A stretch of DNA of 48,629 nt from an uncultured Collinsella sp. (lineage in GTDB: Bacteria > Actinomycetota > Coriobacteriia > Coriobacteriales > Coriobacteriaceae): assembly GCA_900540875.1 (NCBI GenBank), contig UQHT01000021.1:1-48629 (forward strand), in the 5' to 3' direction. Numbering within the stretch: the first letter of the stretch is position 1; each line of letters begins with the position of its first letter. The translations under genes and the position numbers were made by a program. The notes under the pieces were generated by a model, which saw nothing but the letters and a program-made list of their open reading frames with translations, had not been told where the DNA came from and did no database searches. Positions 17,126 to 24,768 of the stretch are shown here, piece by piece.

Positions 17126-17563
17126 CTACTTACGAGAGTTACTCAGCTTGTTGATGAGCGCCTCAAGGCGCTCGCCGTCCTCGGCTGTCTGCGCAATGAC
17201 CAGGATCGTGTCGTTGCCGGCAAGCGAGCCGAGCACATCGGGCAGCTCCGCAGCATCGACGGCTGCGGCAATACCAGAAGCCGTACCGGGCTGTGCCTTG
17301 ATCATAACCAGATTATCGGTGCGCAGTACGCCGGTAACCAACTCGGAGACCATGCGCTGCAAATGCAGGTCCTCGGCAAGGACATAGATGCCCTCGGGGA
17401 GCTTACGCAGTCCCATATCCGCGATGTCGCGCGAAACGGTCGCCTGCGTGCAATCGAAACCCATGGCACGCAGCTCGTCTACCAAAACGCGCTGTGTGCG
17501 TACGTCCTTGTTGCGCACGATATCTCTGATGGCATCCTGGCGCCCATTGCGTTTTTTAGCCAT
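17126..17563 (-). CDS. argR: Arginine repressor ArgR
   Basis: Arginine-responsive hexameric transcription factor. The 145-residue product has an N-terminal winged helix (about 8-70, with CTQATVSRDIADMGLRKLP as recognition region) and a C-terminal arginine-binding/oligomerisation domain with the PGTASGIAAAVD and GNDTILVI signatures. I choose the ATG at 17563 (MAKKRNG), which has GAGG six bases upstream; an upstream GTG would add four residues. No arginine genes are adjacent, so it acts elsewhere. A sequence like an ARG box lies in its own upstream region, suggesting autoregulation. It has its own terminator. Confidence 0.94.
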   Translation of the reverse strand: MAKKRNGRQDAIRDIVRNKDVRTQRVLVDELRAMGFDCTQATVSRDIADMGLRKLPEGIYVLAEDLHLQRMVSELVTGVLRTDNLVMIKAQPGTASGIAAAVDAAELPDVLGSLAGNDTILVIAQTAEDGERLEALINKLSNSRK

Positions 17564-17637
17564 ACAAAACCTCACTCCATAGATGCGGAGACAATCAAAC
17601 AGTGATTGAATAGTTTAGCGCTATTTAAGGGTATTTG

Positions 17638-17651
17638 TGAATAAGAACGCA
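17638..17651. promoter_or_regulatory. Candidate ARG box upstream of argR
   Basis: TGAATAAGAACGCA agrees with the Gram-positive ARG half-box pattern at about 12 of 14 positions. A weaker second match, TGAATAGTTTAGCG, lies at 17607-17620. Both are in the AT-rich region just before argR, as expected for autoregulation. Confidence 0.4.
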
Positions 17652-17652
17652 T

Positions 17653-17684
17653 TTCGAAACAATTCCATGCAAGATTGTTTCGAA
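17653..17684. other. 11-bp perfect inverted repeat between GT2 gene and argR
   Basis: TTCGAAACAAT pairs with ATTGTTTCGAA around a ten-base loop. It begins ten bases after the glycosyltransferase stop on the minus strand. It lacks a T tract, so it is either a weak terminator or an operator for argR. Confidence 0.6.
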
Positions 17685-17694
17685 CATAGCCGTC

Positions 17695-18735
17695 TTAAGC
17701 AGTTTTGGCGCCCGTGCGGTTAAAAAAAGCGGCCAGGTGCGTATATATCACGCAACGCGCAGGCTTGGCACGGGCAATCGGTCCAAACAACAGGCCGAGT
17801 CCACGATGGTTGTCGCTGAGTGCCGCGGCCATCTGACGAGTCCGAGATGCCTCGAGCATATCACGCATACGAGCGGAACGCTCAATTGAAGAAACCCCAT
17901 GCGGGCTCAAGCACAAGTTTTCGATGCAGGCAACCAGCCCGGCGAAGTAAAACATATGGCTCTCCACCTTTAGCTGCGTGTCGCTGCTCGCCTCTGCAAG
18001 CGAATCAGTAAGCGCGTCAAGCGCCCGGGCGTCATCGGTAAGCTTGGCAAACAATGTGGGGTCAAAAGCATCTGTGAGCTGTGGCGCCACCGCATGGAAA
18101 CAGGCGCCACCGCACCCGGATATGCGTTGCGCCTGCGAAAGAGCGCATGTCATAAACCCAATCGTGCGAAAGGCACGATCTCGCGACAAACACGTCTCGA
18201 ACAGCGAGCGGCTGTACATCACACCGGAAGTCTGGGCAATCAGGCCGCCGGAAATCATCTGAGATAGACCGGCCGCCAAAGAAGCACGGTCATCGATCGT
18301 AAGAGAGGTGGCATCCAGTACGCGCGAATGGCGCTCACGATGAGCATCGTAGTGGTCGAGCGATGCCGTGGGAATCACCATGTCTGCCTCAGCATCGCAT
18401 GCAACATCGACCATCTTGGAAAGGGACTGCGGGGCAAACCACTCGTCGGCGTTCATGGCAACTATCTGCAAGCCACGCGAGGCGGCAAAACCGGCCTTGA
18501 GACATGCTCCGTGCGCCGAATCCTCGACGTCGATCAAATCGATGTGAATATCTCTGCCGGCGGCAACCTCGAGCGAATGGCGCACACCCGGTGCGACATC
18601 GCGGAGTACGACAACAATCTGCAGATCATAGAGGTCTTGATTCTGGACGCTTTCGAGCGCGCGCATCGCATAGCTGGGTGAACCCTCGACAACGAGGATC
18701 ACAGAAAGTCGCGGATGCGAACCACGTCGAACCAA
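17695..18735 (-). CDS. Glycosyltransferase family 2 protein
   Basis: 346-residue protein with a GT-A fold at the N-terminus: RLSVILVVEGSPSYAMRALESVQNQ (residues 9-33) is the nucleotide-sugar-binding strand and helix of family 2, and MNADEWFAPQSL near 93 stands in the DxD-like position. The C-terminal 150 residues are helical and unassigned; I see no TM segment. Likely transfers a sugar to a cell-surface polymer or lipid, but donor and acceptor are unknown. The start codon appears to be TTG at 18735 with GAGAGG nine bases upstream. It lies downstream of truA, with its own likely promoter in the 161-base gap. Confidence 0.75.
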   Translation of the reverse strand: MVRRGSHPRLSVILVVEGSPSYAMRALESVQNQDLYDLQIVVVLRDVAPGVRHSLEVAAGRDIHIDLIDVEDSAHGACLKAGFAASRGLQIVAMNADEWFAPQSLSKMVDVACDAEADMVIPTASLDHYDAHRERHSRVLDATSLTIDDRASLAAGLSQMISGGLIAQTSGVMYSRSLFETCLSRDRAFRTIGFMTCALSQAQRISGCGGACFHAVAPQLTDAFDPTLFAKLTDDARALDALTDSLAEASSDTQLKVESHMFYFAGLVACIENLCLSPHGVSSIERSARMRDMLEASRTRQMAAALSDNHRGLGLLFGPIARAKPARCVIYTHLAAFFNRTGAKTA

Positions 18736-18815
18736 GTTTTCCGTCCTCTCGACAGCGCCAAATCAAACCGTCGTTCATGGTACACCCGAGCTATAAAAGC
18801 AACGAGCCGCCTAAC

Positions 18816-18844
18816 ATGTTGCACGCCAAGAACAGATGTTGCAC
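18816..18844 (-). promoter_or_regulatory. Paired GTGCAACAT boxes upstream of the GT2 gene
   Basis: The nonamer GTGCAACAT (minus strand) occurs twice, exactly 20 bp apart (18824-18816 and 18844-18836), two helical turns, just upstream of a TATAGC -10-like hexamer. A perfect CACATA-G-TATGTG dyad lies further upstream at 18857-18869. This looks like an activator-controlled promoter; the factor is unknown. Confidence 0.4.
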
Positions 18845-18896
18845 ACGCGCAGCTCACACATAGTATGTGCCAGGTACGGATGCGTCGCGCACTCCC

Positions 18897-19721
18897 CTAG
18901 TCGAGCACGACAAGCTCGTCAGGGCCGTAATCCACGCCCATAAACGTAAGGCCGCAGGCAGGCGCCGTGGGACCCGCAGCGGTACGGTCGCAGGCGTCAA
19001 TAACCTCGCGCATCCACTGGGGATCGCGACGATGCATGCCAATCTCGACGAGGGTGCCCACAATGGTTCGCACCATCGAATGCAAAAACGCATTGCCCTC
19101 GATGGTAAACGTGAGGATGTCCTCGCCAAAGGCGACCTCATGGCCAAACTCGGCGCGCATTACGCAGCGGTGCGTAGGCTTGCCCACGGCAGAGGCCACC
19201 TTGCAAAAGCTCTTAAAGTCCTGCTCGCCCAAGAGCGCAGGGCAGGCGGCCCCCATCGCATCGACGTCGAGGGGATAGCGATGCCACCACACAGCACCGC
19301 GTGACAGTACGGGCCGTGCATCACGATCGGCAATGCGATAGGTGTAAGTACGAGAACGTGCGTCAAAGCGCGCAGAAAAGCCCTTACGAGCCTTGTAGAC
19401 CTCATTTATGGCGATATCTTTACCCAGGAGGGCATCCATAGCCCTCAGCCATCTACGGCGCGTACACGCAAGCTCAGCGTCCATTACAGGCACGCTGATG
19501 TACTGCCCCACCGCATGCACGCCGGCATCGGTACGCCCCGCACACGTCAGATCGATCGGGCGGCGCAGCAGCGTCTCGATAGCGCGGCGTAACTCGCCCG
19601 CAACGGTCGTCTGGCCCGGTTGTTCGGCAAATCCGCTATACGATGAGCCATCGTAGGCAACACGGAACACGAGGGTGGCATCGAGCTCAGGAATCGAATT
19701 GAAATCAGACGGCGCGGTCAT
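18897..19721 (-). CDS. truA: tRNA pseudouridine synthase A (TruA)
   Basis: Forms pseudouridine at positions 38-40 of the tRNA anticodon stem. The 274-residue protein has the catalytic motif AGRTDAGVHAVGQ (Asp nucleophile) near residue 62, an N-terminal RVAYDGSSYSGFAEQPG strand and the C-terminal FLHSMVRTIVGTLVEIG element. Start at 19721 with GGGAG five bases upstream; the longer reading to 19772 would run into the rplQ terminator. In many bacteria truA follows rplQ, as here, but the strong terminator between them implies a separate promoter or partial read-through. Confidence 0.94.
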   Translation of the reverse strand: MTAPSDFNSIPELDATLVFRVAYDGSSYSGFAEQPGQTTVAGELRRAIETLLRRPIDLTCAGRTDAGVHAVGQYISVPVMDAELACTRRRWLRAMDALLGKDIAINEVYKARKGFSARFDARSRTYTYRIADRDARPVLSRGAVWWHRYPLDVDAMGAACPALLGEQDFKSFCKVASAVGKPTHRCVMRAEFGHEVAFGEDILTFTIEGNAFLHSMVRTIVGTLVEIGMHRRDPQWMREVIDACDRTAAGPTAPACGLTFMGVDYGPDELVVLD

Positions 19722-19756
19722 GAGCGCTCCCAACAAACAATCAACGGTATCGTGAC

Positions 19757-19787
19757 AAAAAAAGAGGGGCACGCGAACGTACCCCTC
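19757..19787 (-). terminator. Terminator of the spc/alpha ribosomal operon
   Basis: On the minus strand GAGGGGTACG pairs with CGTGCCCCTC around TTCG, followed by seven T residues, 26 bases after the rplQ stop. A strong tetraloop terminator. Confidence 0.95.
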
Positions 19788-19813
19788 GAATATAGCTTAT
19801 GCAGACGGATTGT

Positions 19814-20281
19814 CTACTCAGCGGTCTCCTCAGCAGGAGCCTCCTCGGCAGCCTCGACCTTCTTGGGAGCAGCGGCCTTCTTGGGGGCCGGAGCAACCTT
19901 CTTGCCCTTAGGCGTGCAAGGCTCGGTGACGAGCTCCATGATAACGATAGGAGCGTTGTCGCCCTTACGGTTACCGAGCTTCATGATGCGGGTGTAACCG
20001 CCGTTGCGGTCCTGCCACATACCCTGGGCAGCCTTGTCGAAAATCTCGCCAACGAGCTGCTTATCGCCGAGCTTGGCGATGGCCAGACGACGAGAGTGCA
20101 GGTCGCCCTTCTTGGCCCAGGTGATGATCGGGTCGACGACCGAACGCAGCGCCTTAGCGCGGGTCTCGGTGGTCTTGATGCGGTCGTTCTCGAAGAGGGC
20201 CTTAGCAAGGCTCTTCTTCATGGCCTTGGTGTGGCTCGCATCGGTGCCGAGCTTCAGGCCCTTCTTAACGTTATGACGCAT
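19814..20281 (-). CDS. rplQ: 50S ribosomal protein L17
   Basis: Large-subunit protein lining the exit-tunnel region. The N-terminal 116 residues are canonical (MRHNVKKGLKLGTDASH, then GGYTRIMKLGNRKGDNAPI). The last 40 residues form an Ala/Lys/Glu-rich tail (KKAAAPKKVEAAEEAPAEE), longer than E. coli L17 but common in actinobacteria and likely disordered. It is the last gene of the long operon, 30 bases after rpoA and followed by a strong terminator. Confidence 0.97.
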   Translation of the reverse strand: MRHNVKKGLKLGTDASHTKAMKKSLAKALFENDRIKTTETRAKALRSVVDPIITWAKKGDLHSRRLAIAKLGDKQLVGEIFDKAAQGMWQDRNGGYTRIMKLGNRKGDNAPIVIMELVTEPCTPKGKKVAPAPKKAAAPKKVEAAEEAPAEETAE

Positions 20282-20311
20282 GGTCTAGTTTCTCCTCAAA
20301 AATGCGAAGCA

Positions 20312-21253
20312 TTAAGCCTTCAGGCTCAGGCCCATGGACTCAAGCTTGTCCTTCACTTCCTCGATCGACTTAACACCGAAGTTACGGATGTTGAGCAGAT
20401 CGTTCTCCGAGAACTCAACGAGCTGACGGACCGAGTGAATGCTGGCGCGCTTAAGGCAGTTATAGGAACGGACGGAAAGGTCCAGATCCTCGATCTGCTT
20501 GTCCAGCTCGGCGTTGTCGTTGGTGACCTCGGGAGCGAAGATCGAAGCCTCCTCCTCGACCTCGGGGGTCTCGGCAAGGTTCATAAAGGCAGCCATATGC
20601 TGGTTGATGATATTGGCAGCCTGGACCACGGCGTCGCGCGGAGCGATGGAGCCGTTGGTCTCGATCTCGAGGACAAGGCGGTCGTAGTCGGTGTGCTGAC
20701 CGACACGGCAAGCCTCAACGAGCTTGGCGCAACGGGATACCGGCGAGTACAGCGAGTCGACGTGAATCACACCGATGGGATCGTTGTCGCGCTTGTTAGC
20801 CTCGCCAGAGACATAGCCGCGGCCATAGCCGATGCGCATGCTCATGGTGAGATGGCCACCCTCGGTGAGCGTAGCGATGTGCTGCTCGGGGTTGACCAGC
20901 TCAAACTCGGACGGAATAAAGAAGTCCGCACCGGTGACCTCACAGGGGCCGTCAACCGAGATGGTGGCGGTCGCCTCGTCGGTCGTGCCGAGAGCCCTGA
21001 AGACAAGACCCTTGACATTCAGGACGATGTCGGTGACATCCTCGACCATGTTAGGGATGGTCATGAACTCGTGCTGCGCGCCATCGATCTGAATAGCCTC
21101 GACGGCGGCACCCTCGAGCGAGGACAGAAGAACGCGACGAAGGGAGTTACCCAGCGTATCGCCGTAGCCACGCTCGAGCGGCTCAACGGAGACACGAGCA
21201 GACGTCTCGTTAATCTCTTCGACCTGAACCTGAGGCCTAATGAATTCTGACAT
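20312..21253 (-). CDS. rpoA: RNA polymerase alpha subunit
   Basis: Scaffold subunit for RNA polymerase assembly. The 313-residue product has the dimerisation N-terminal domain (about 1-230; RGYGDTLGNSLRRVLLSS is the assembly motif), an acidic linker, and a C-terminal UP-element/activator-binding domain (about 248-313; LKRASIHSVRQLVEFSENDL and NFGVKSIEEVKDKL). Normal length. It lies 33 bases after rpsD, the classic alpha-operon order. Confidence 0.98.
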   Translation of the reverse strand: MSEFIRPQVQVEEINETSARVSVEPLERGYGDTLGNSLRRVLLSSLEGAAVEAIQIDGAQHEFMTIPNMVEDVTDIVLNVKGLVFRALGTTDEATATISVDGPCEVTGADFFIPSEFELVNPEQHIATLTEGGHLTMSMRIGYGRGYVSGEANKRDNDPIGVIHVDSLYSPVSRCAKLVEACRVGQHTDYDRLVLEIETNGSIAPRDAVVQAANIINQHMAAFMNLAETPEVEEEASIFAPEVTNDNAELDKQIEDLDLSVRSYNCLKRASIHSVRQLVEFSENDLLNIRNFGVKSIEEVKDKLESMGLSLKA

Positions 21254-21285
21254 GTATTACCTCCAGCCTCAGCAGCCCGGATGGA

Positions 21286-21882
21286 CTACTTAGAGTAGAG
21301 CTCGACGATGAGCTGCTCGTTGATATCACCGCTGATCTGCTCACGCGTCGGCAGAGCGAGCACGTTACCAGACAGCTTCTCGATATCGACCTCGAGCCAG
21401 CCAGGGACCTCGAAACGCTCGGAGGAAATCAAAGCCTCCTTGATGGGGAGGAGGTCACGGAACTTCTCGCCGACAGCGACGACGTCGCCGGCCTTGACGC
21501 GGTAGGACGGGATGTCCACGCGCTTGCCGTTCACGGTGAAGTGACCGTGACGGACGGACTGACGAGCCTCTTTGCGAGTACGGGCGAAGCCAAGACGGAA
21601 GACGACGTTGTCAAGGCGAGACTCAAGGATGATCATGAGGTTCTCACCGGTGACGCCGTTCATCTTACGAGCCTTGTTGAAGTAGCCGTGGAACTGCTTC
21701 TCCAGAACGCCATAAATGAACTTGACCTTCTGCTTCTCGCGCAGCTGCATGCCGTACTCAGATTCCTTACGACGGCGCTTGGGCTGACGGATAGATTCCT
21801 TCTTGCTGCTGTAACCGAGCTCAGCGGGATCGATCCCGAGCTGACGGCAGCGCTTAAGAACAGGAGTCCTGTCGATTGCCAT
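21286..21882 (-). CDS. rpsD: 30S ribosomal protein S4
   Basis: Primary 16S rRNA-binding protein. 198 residues: the N-terminal region opens MAIDRTPVLKRCRQLG, with only one cysteine, so it is the zinc-free form. The S4 RNA-binding domain is at about 88-150 (RLDNVVFRLGFARTRKEARQ). In many bacteria S4 represses its own operon, but no S4-type pseudoknot is recognisable in the 20 bases between rpsK and rpsD. Confidence 0.97.
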   Translation of the reverse strand: MAIDRTPVLKRCRQLGIDPAELGYSSKKESIRQPKRRRKESEYGMQLREKQKVKFIYGVLEKQFHGYFNKARKMNGVTGENLMIILESRLDNVVFRLGFARTRKEARQSVRHGHFTVNGKRVDIPSYRVKAGDVVAVGEKFRDLLPIKEALISSERFEVPGWLEVDIEKLSGNVLALPTREQISGDINEQLIVELYSK

Positions 21883-21901
21883 ATTGATACGATCCTTTCA
21901 G

Positions 21902-22306
21902 TTACACGCGGCGACGCTTCTTGGGGCGGCAGCCGTTGTGCGGGATGGGGGTCTTGTCCTGGATGCTCGAGACCTCGAGGCCAGCAGCCTGGAGGGAGCG
22001 GATGGCGGTCTCACGACCGGAGCCGGGGCCCTTGACGAAGACGGAAACCTTCTTCATACCGTGCTCCATGGCCTGCTTGGCAGCAGCCTCGGCAGCCATC
22101 TGGGCAGCGAACGGCGTGGACTTACGGGAGCCCTTGAAGCCCACCTGGCCAGCCGACTTCCAGGAAATGACGTTGCCCTGGGGATCGGTGATCGAAACGA
22201 TCGTGTTGTTGAACGTAGAACGAATGTGAGCCTGGCCCACGGAGATGTTCTTACGGTCCGCGCGCTTCAGACGGGCAGCGCGAACGTTCTTCTTAGCAGT
22301 AGCCAT
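21902..22306 (-). CDS. rpsK: 30S ribosomal protein S11
   Basis: 134-residue platform protein of the small subunit. The conserved body (HIRSTFNNTIVSITDPQGNV) and the universal basic C-terminus (DKTPIPHNGCRPKKRRRV) are intact. The N-terminus is short and basic. It lies 15 bases downstream of rpsM and 20 bases upstream of rpsD. Confidence 0.97.
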   Translation of the reverse strand: MATAKKNVRAARLKRADRKNISVGQAHIRSTFNNTIVSITDPQGNVISWKSAGQVGFKGSRKSTPFAAQMAAEAAAKQAMEHGMKKVSVFVKGPGSGRETAIRSLQAAGLEVSSIQDKTPIPHNGCRPKKRRRV

Positions 22307-22320
22307 CTATCTAGCGCTCC

Positions 22321-22695
22321 TTATTTCTTCTTCTTAGCACCGATCTGACGCTTCGGGCCCTTGCGGGTACGAGCGTTAGTGTGGGTGCGCTGGCCGCGGA
22401 CCGGGAGGCCCTTGCGGTGACGAAGGCCGCGGTTGCAGCCGATGTCCATAAGGCGCTTGACGTTCTGGTTGCGCTCACGGCGGAGGTCACCCTCAACCAT
22501 GATCTGGTTCTTATCGATATAATCGCGGATGGCGTTAACCTCATCCTCGGTGAGGTCCTTAACGCGCGTATCCACGTTAACGTTGCACTCGACGCAAATC
22601 TTCGTCGCAGTGGTGCGGCCGATGCCGTAAATGTAGGTCAGACCGATCTCAACGCGCTTCTCACGCGGGAGGTCGACACCATTAATACGGGCCAA
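22321..22695 (-). CDS. rpsM: 30S ribosomal protein S13
   Basis: 124-residue head protein contacting tRNA and the 50S subunit. It opens MARINGVDLPREKRVEIGLT and keeps the YIGIGRT-type helix (YIYGIGRTTA) and the basic tail GQRTHTNARTRKGPKRQ. Fourteen bases separate it from rpmJ upstream. Confidence 0.97.
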   Translation of the reverse strand: MARINGVDLPREKRVEIGLTYIYGIGRTTATKICVECNVNVDTRVKDLTEDEVNAIRDYIDKNQIMVEGDLRRERNQNVKRLMDIGCNRGLRHRKGLPVRGQRTHTNARTRKGPKRQIGAKKKK

Positions 22696-22709
22696 CGTAG
22701 TCTCCTCTC

Positions 22710-22823
22710 TTAACCCTGACGCTGCTTATGACGGGGGTTCTCGCAAATGACGAGGACCTTGCCATGGCGCCTAATGATTTTGCACTTATCGCACATCTTC
22801 TTGACCGAAGGACGTACCTTCAT
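22710..22823 (-). CDS. rpmJ: 50S ribosomal protein L36
   Basis: 37-residue protein, short and easily missed. It begins MKVRPSVKKMCDKCK and keeps the zinc ligands C11, C14, C27 and H32, so it is the zinc-binding paralogue. The start has GAAAGGAAG upstream. Position between infA and rpsM is canonical. Confidence 0.96.
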   Translation of the reverse strand: MKVRPSVKKMCDKCKIIRRHGKVLVICENPRHKQRQG

Positions 22824-22973
22824 CGTTCTTCCTTTCGGTAGCGCTCGAACTACTTCCCTACTATCTACTCGCCCAGCCGCAGGCGTTTAAAACTATGGCT
22901 GGTCTTCACACACAAACCGACCGTAGGTTGAGCTAAGCCTGCAGTCGGAGAAGGAGTGCGTGTATGCGTGCCG

Positions 22974-23192
22974 CTATTTATAGCGATAGGTGATGCGGCC
23001 GCGGGTCAGGTCGTACGGGGAAAGCTCCACGACAACCCTGTCACCGGGGAGAATACGGATGTAATTCATTCGGATCTTGCCAGAAATGTTGCACAGAACC
23101 GAATGACCGTTCTCGAGCTCGACCTTAAACATGGCGTTGGGCAGCGGCTCCTTTACCGTACCCTCGAGCTCAATTGCGTCTTCCTTCTTCAC
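22974..23192 (-). CDS. infA: Translation initiation factor IF-1
   Basis: 72-residue OB-fold factor that binds the ribosomal A site during initiation. KKEDAIELEGTVKEPLPNAM and the ISGKIRMNYIRILPGDRVVVELSPYDL core are typical. I favour the GTG at 23192, which gives the usual family length; a TTG two codons upstream (23198) is possible. A promoter with a palindrome in its spacer lies 40 bases upstream, so infA-rpmJ-rpsM and the genes beyond can be driven separately from the upstream part of the operon. The 150-base gap to rpmJ holds nothing I recognise. Confidence 0.93.
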   Translation of the reverse strand: MKKEDAIELEGTVKEPLPNAMFKVELENGHSVLCNISGKIRMNYIRILPGDRVVVELSPYDLTRGRITYRYK

Positions 23193-23231
23193 AAGCAATC
23201 ATCTTTCTCTAGAAAACGACAGCGATTGAGT

Positions 23232-23260
23232 ATTCTACAATACGTGCGCACGTATCGTAA
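23232..23260 (-). promoter_or_regulatory. Internal promoter of infA with a 16-bp palindromic operator
   Basis: Minus-strand TTACGA (23260-23255), 17-bp spacer, TAGAAT (23237-23232). The spacer is filled by the perfect palindrome ATACGTGCGCACGTAT (23240-23255). A factor bound there would occlude RNA polymerase. Confidence 0.5.
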
Positions 23261-23338
23261 TATCTTCGTAATGGCTCCACAACTACGTGGGACTTGTTAC
23301 ATTTGGAATGTAAATGCCGACGAATTTGAACGCGGCCT

Positions 23339-24127
23339 CTACATCTCGCCTCCTTGCAAGGAACACCAAGCGCCTTGGGCGTCGGTAGTGAGAATCACCG
23401 GGCCGTCATCGGTGATGGCGACGGTGTTCTCGTAGTGCGCGGCGGGCAGATGGTCGTTGGTCGTGACGATCCAACCATCGGAGCCCGTGCTCACATGATT
23501 GGATCCCATCGTGACCATCGGCTCGATGGCGATGACCATACCGGCCTGGAGACGAACACCCCTCCCCTTCTTTCCGTAATTCGGAACGTTGGGATCCTCG
23601 TGCATCACATGGCCAATACCGTGCCCCACATAATCGCGAAGCACGCCATAGCCGTGAGACTCGGCGAAGGACTGGACGGCATAACCAATGTCCCCAATAT
23701 GGTTACCGGGAACAGCCTGCTCGATGGCAGCCTTAAGGCAATCGCGCGTAACCTCGCACAGGGCCTTGGCCTCGGGCGTAGGGGTACCGACGAAAAACGT
23801 CCAAGCGTTATCGCCGACCCAACCGTCGACAACGGCACCCGTATCGATGGAGATGATATCCCCATCACGCAGGATCATGTCGGGATTGGGAATACCGTGC
23901 ACCACGGCGTCGTTAATCGACGCACAGATGGTACCGGGGAACCCGCCGTAGCCCTTAAAGGCCGGGGTGCCACCATGCATGCGGATAATCTGCTCCGCAA
24001 GCTGATCAAGCTCAAAGGTCGAAACACCAGGGCGAACCATGGCTCCAACGTGGCGGAGCGCCATCTTCGATAGCGCTCCTGCCTTCTTCATCTGCTCGAT
24101 TTGCGTTGCAGACTTAATCTTGATCAT
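23339..24127 (-). CDS. map: Methionine aminopeptidase type I
   Basis: Removes the initiator methionine from nascent proteins. 262 residues with the five metal ligands in their usual settings: Asp in IISIDTG near 94, Asp in WVGDNAW near 106, His in GHGIGHVMHEDP near 170, Glu in AIEPM near 203 and Glu in HYENTV near 235. Its start overlaps the adk stop (ATGA), so the two are translationally coupled. About 140 bases and an internal promoter separate it from infA. Confidence 0.97.
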   Translation of the reverse strand: MIKIKSATQIEQMKKAGALSKMALRHVGAMVRPGVSTFELDQLAEQIIRMHGGTPAFKGYGGFPGTICASINDAVVHGIPNPDMILRDGDIISIDTGAVVDGWVGDNAWTFFVGTPTPEAKALCEVTRDCLKAAIEQAVPGNHIGDIGYAVQSFAESHGYGVLRDYVGHGIGHVMHEDPNVPNYGKKGRGVRLQAGMVIAIEPMVTMGSNHVSTGSDGWIVTTNDHLPAAHYENTVAITDDGPVILTTDAQGAWCSLQGGEM

Positions 24128-24750
24128 AGACCGAGAGCCTCTTTGACATCCCCGTACACGGTTTCGCGAGCCTGGTCACCGTTGACCGACTTGAGCAGAC
24201 CCTGGCCACGATAGTAGTCGACGAGCGGACTCGTGGACTTCTCGTAAACGTCGAGACGGTTCTTGATGGTCTCGGGCTTGTCGTCGTCGCGCTGATACAT
24301 CTCGCCTGCGCACTTGGGGCAGGTAGCATCGGCGGCGGTGCCGGTGTAGCCGCAGGCGCGGCAGGTGCGACGCGAAGACAGACGGTCGATGATGACCTCG
24401 GGGGCCACGTCGACCAGAAGAGCGCAGTCGATCTCGCGACCCAGGGCGGAGAGCTCGGAATCGAGTGTCACAGCCTGGGCGGTATTGCGCGGGAAGCCGT
24501 CGAGAATGAAACCCTGCTGGGCGTCATCGGCGGCAAGGCGCTCCTTGACAAGATCAATCACGAGCTGATCGGGAACGAGCTCGCCGGCGTCCATGTACTT
24601 CTTAGCCTGAACACCGAGCTCGGTGCCACCCTTGACAGCAGCACGCAGCAGGTCGCCCGTGGAAATGTGAGCGACGCCAAACTCGGCAACGAGCTCCTGT
24701 GCGACAGTGCCCTTACCGGCACCCGGAGCTCCGAGCAATACGAGGTTCAT
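24124..24750 (-). CDS. adk: Adenylate kinase
   Basis: Interconverts 2 ADP with ATP and AMP. 208 residues, long-LID form. P-loop GAPGAGKGT at 7-15, the AMP-binding STGDLLRAAV, FPRN near 88, and a LID domain with four cysteines (CRACGYTG ... CPKC) that bind structural zinc, as in Gram-positive enzymes. Start at the ATG at 24750 with GGAGG seven bases upstream, rather than a TTG at 24756. The secY-adk-map order is classic. Confidence 0.97.
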   Translation of the reverse strand: MNLVLLGAPGAGKGTVAQELVAEFGVAHISTGDLLRAAVKGGTELGVQAKKYMDAGELVPDQLVIDLVKERLAADDAQQGFILDGFPRNTAQAVTLDSELSALGREIDCALLVDVAPEVIIDRLSSRRTCRACGYTGTAADATCPKCAGEMYQRDDDKPETIKNRLDVYEKSTSPLVDYYRGQGLLKSVNGDQARETVYGDVKEALGL

Positions 24751-24768
24751 GAGCAATCCTCCTCTAGC

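Noticed and set aside
19799..21250. Plus-strand open frame of 483 codons over rplQ and rpoA
   Set aside because: Pure shadow of two conserved genes; Leu/Asp/Gly-rich translation without homology features.
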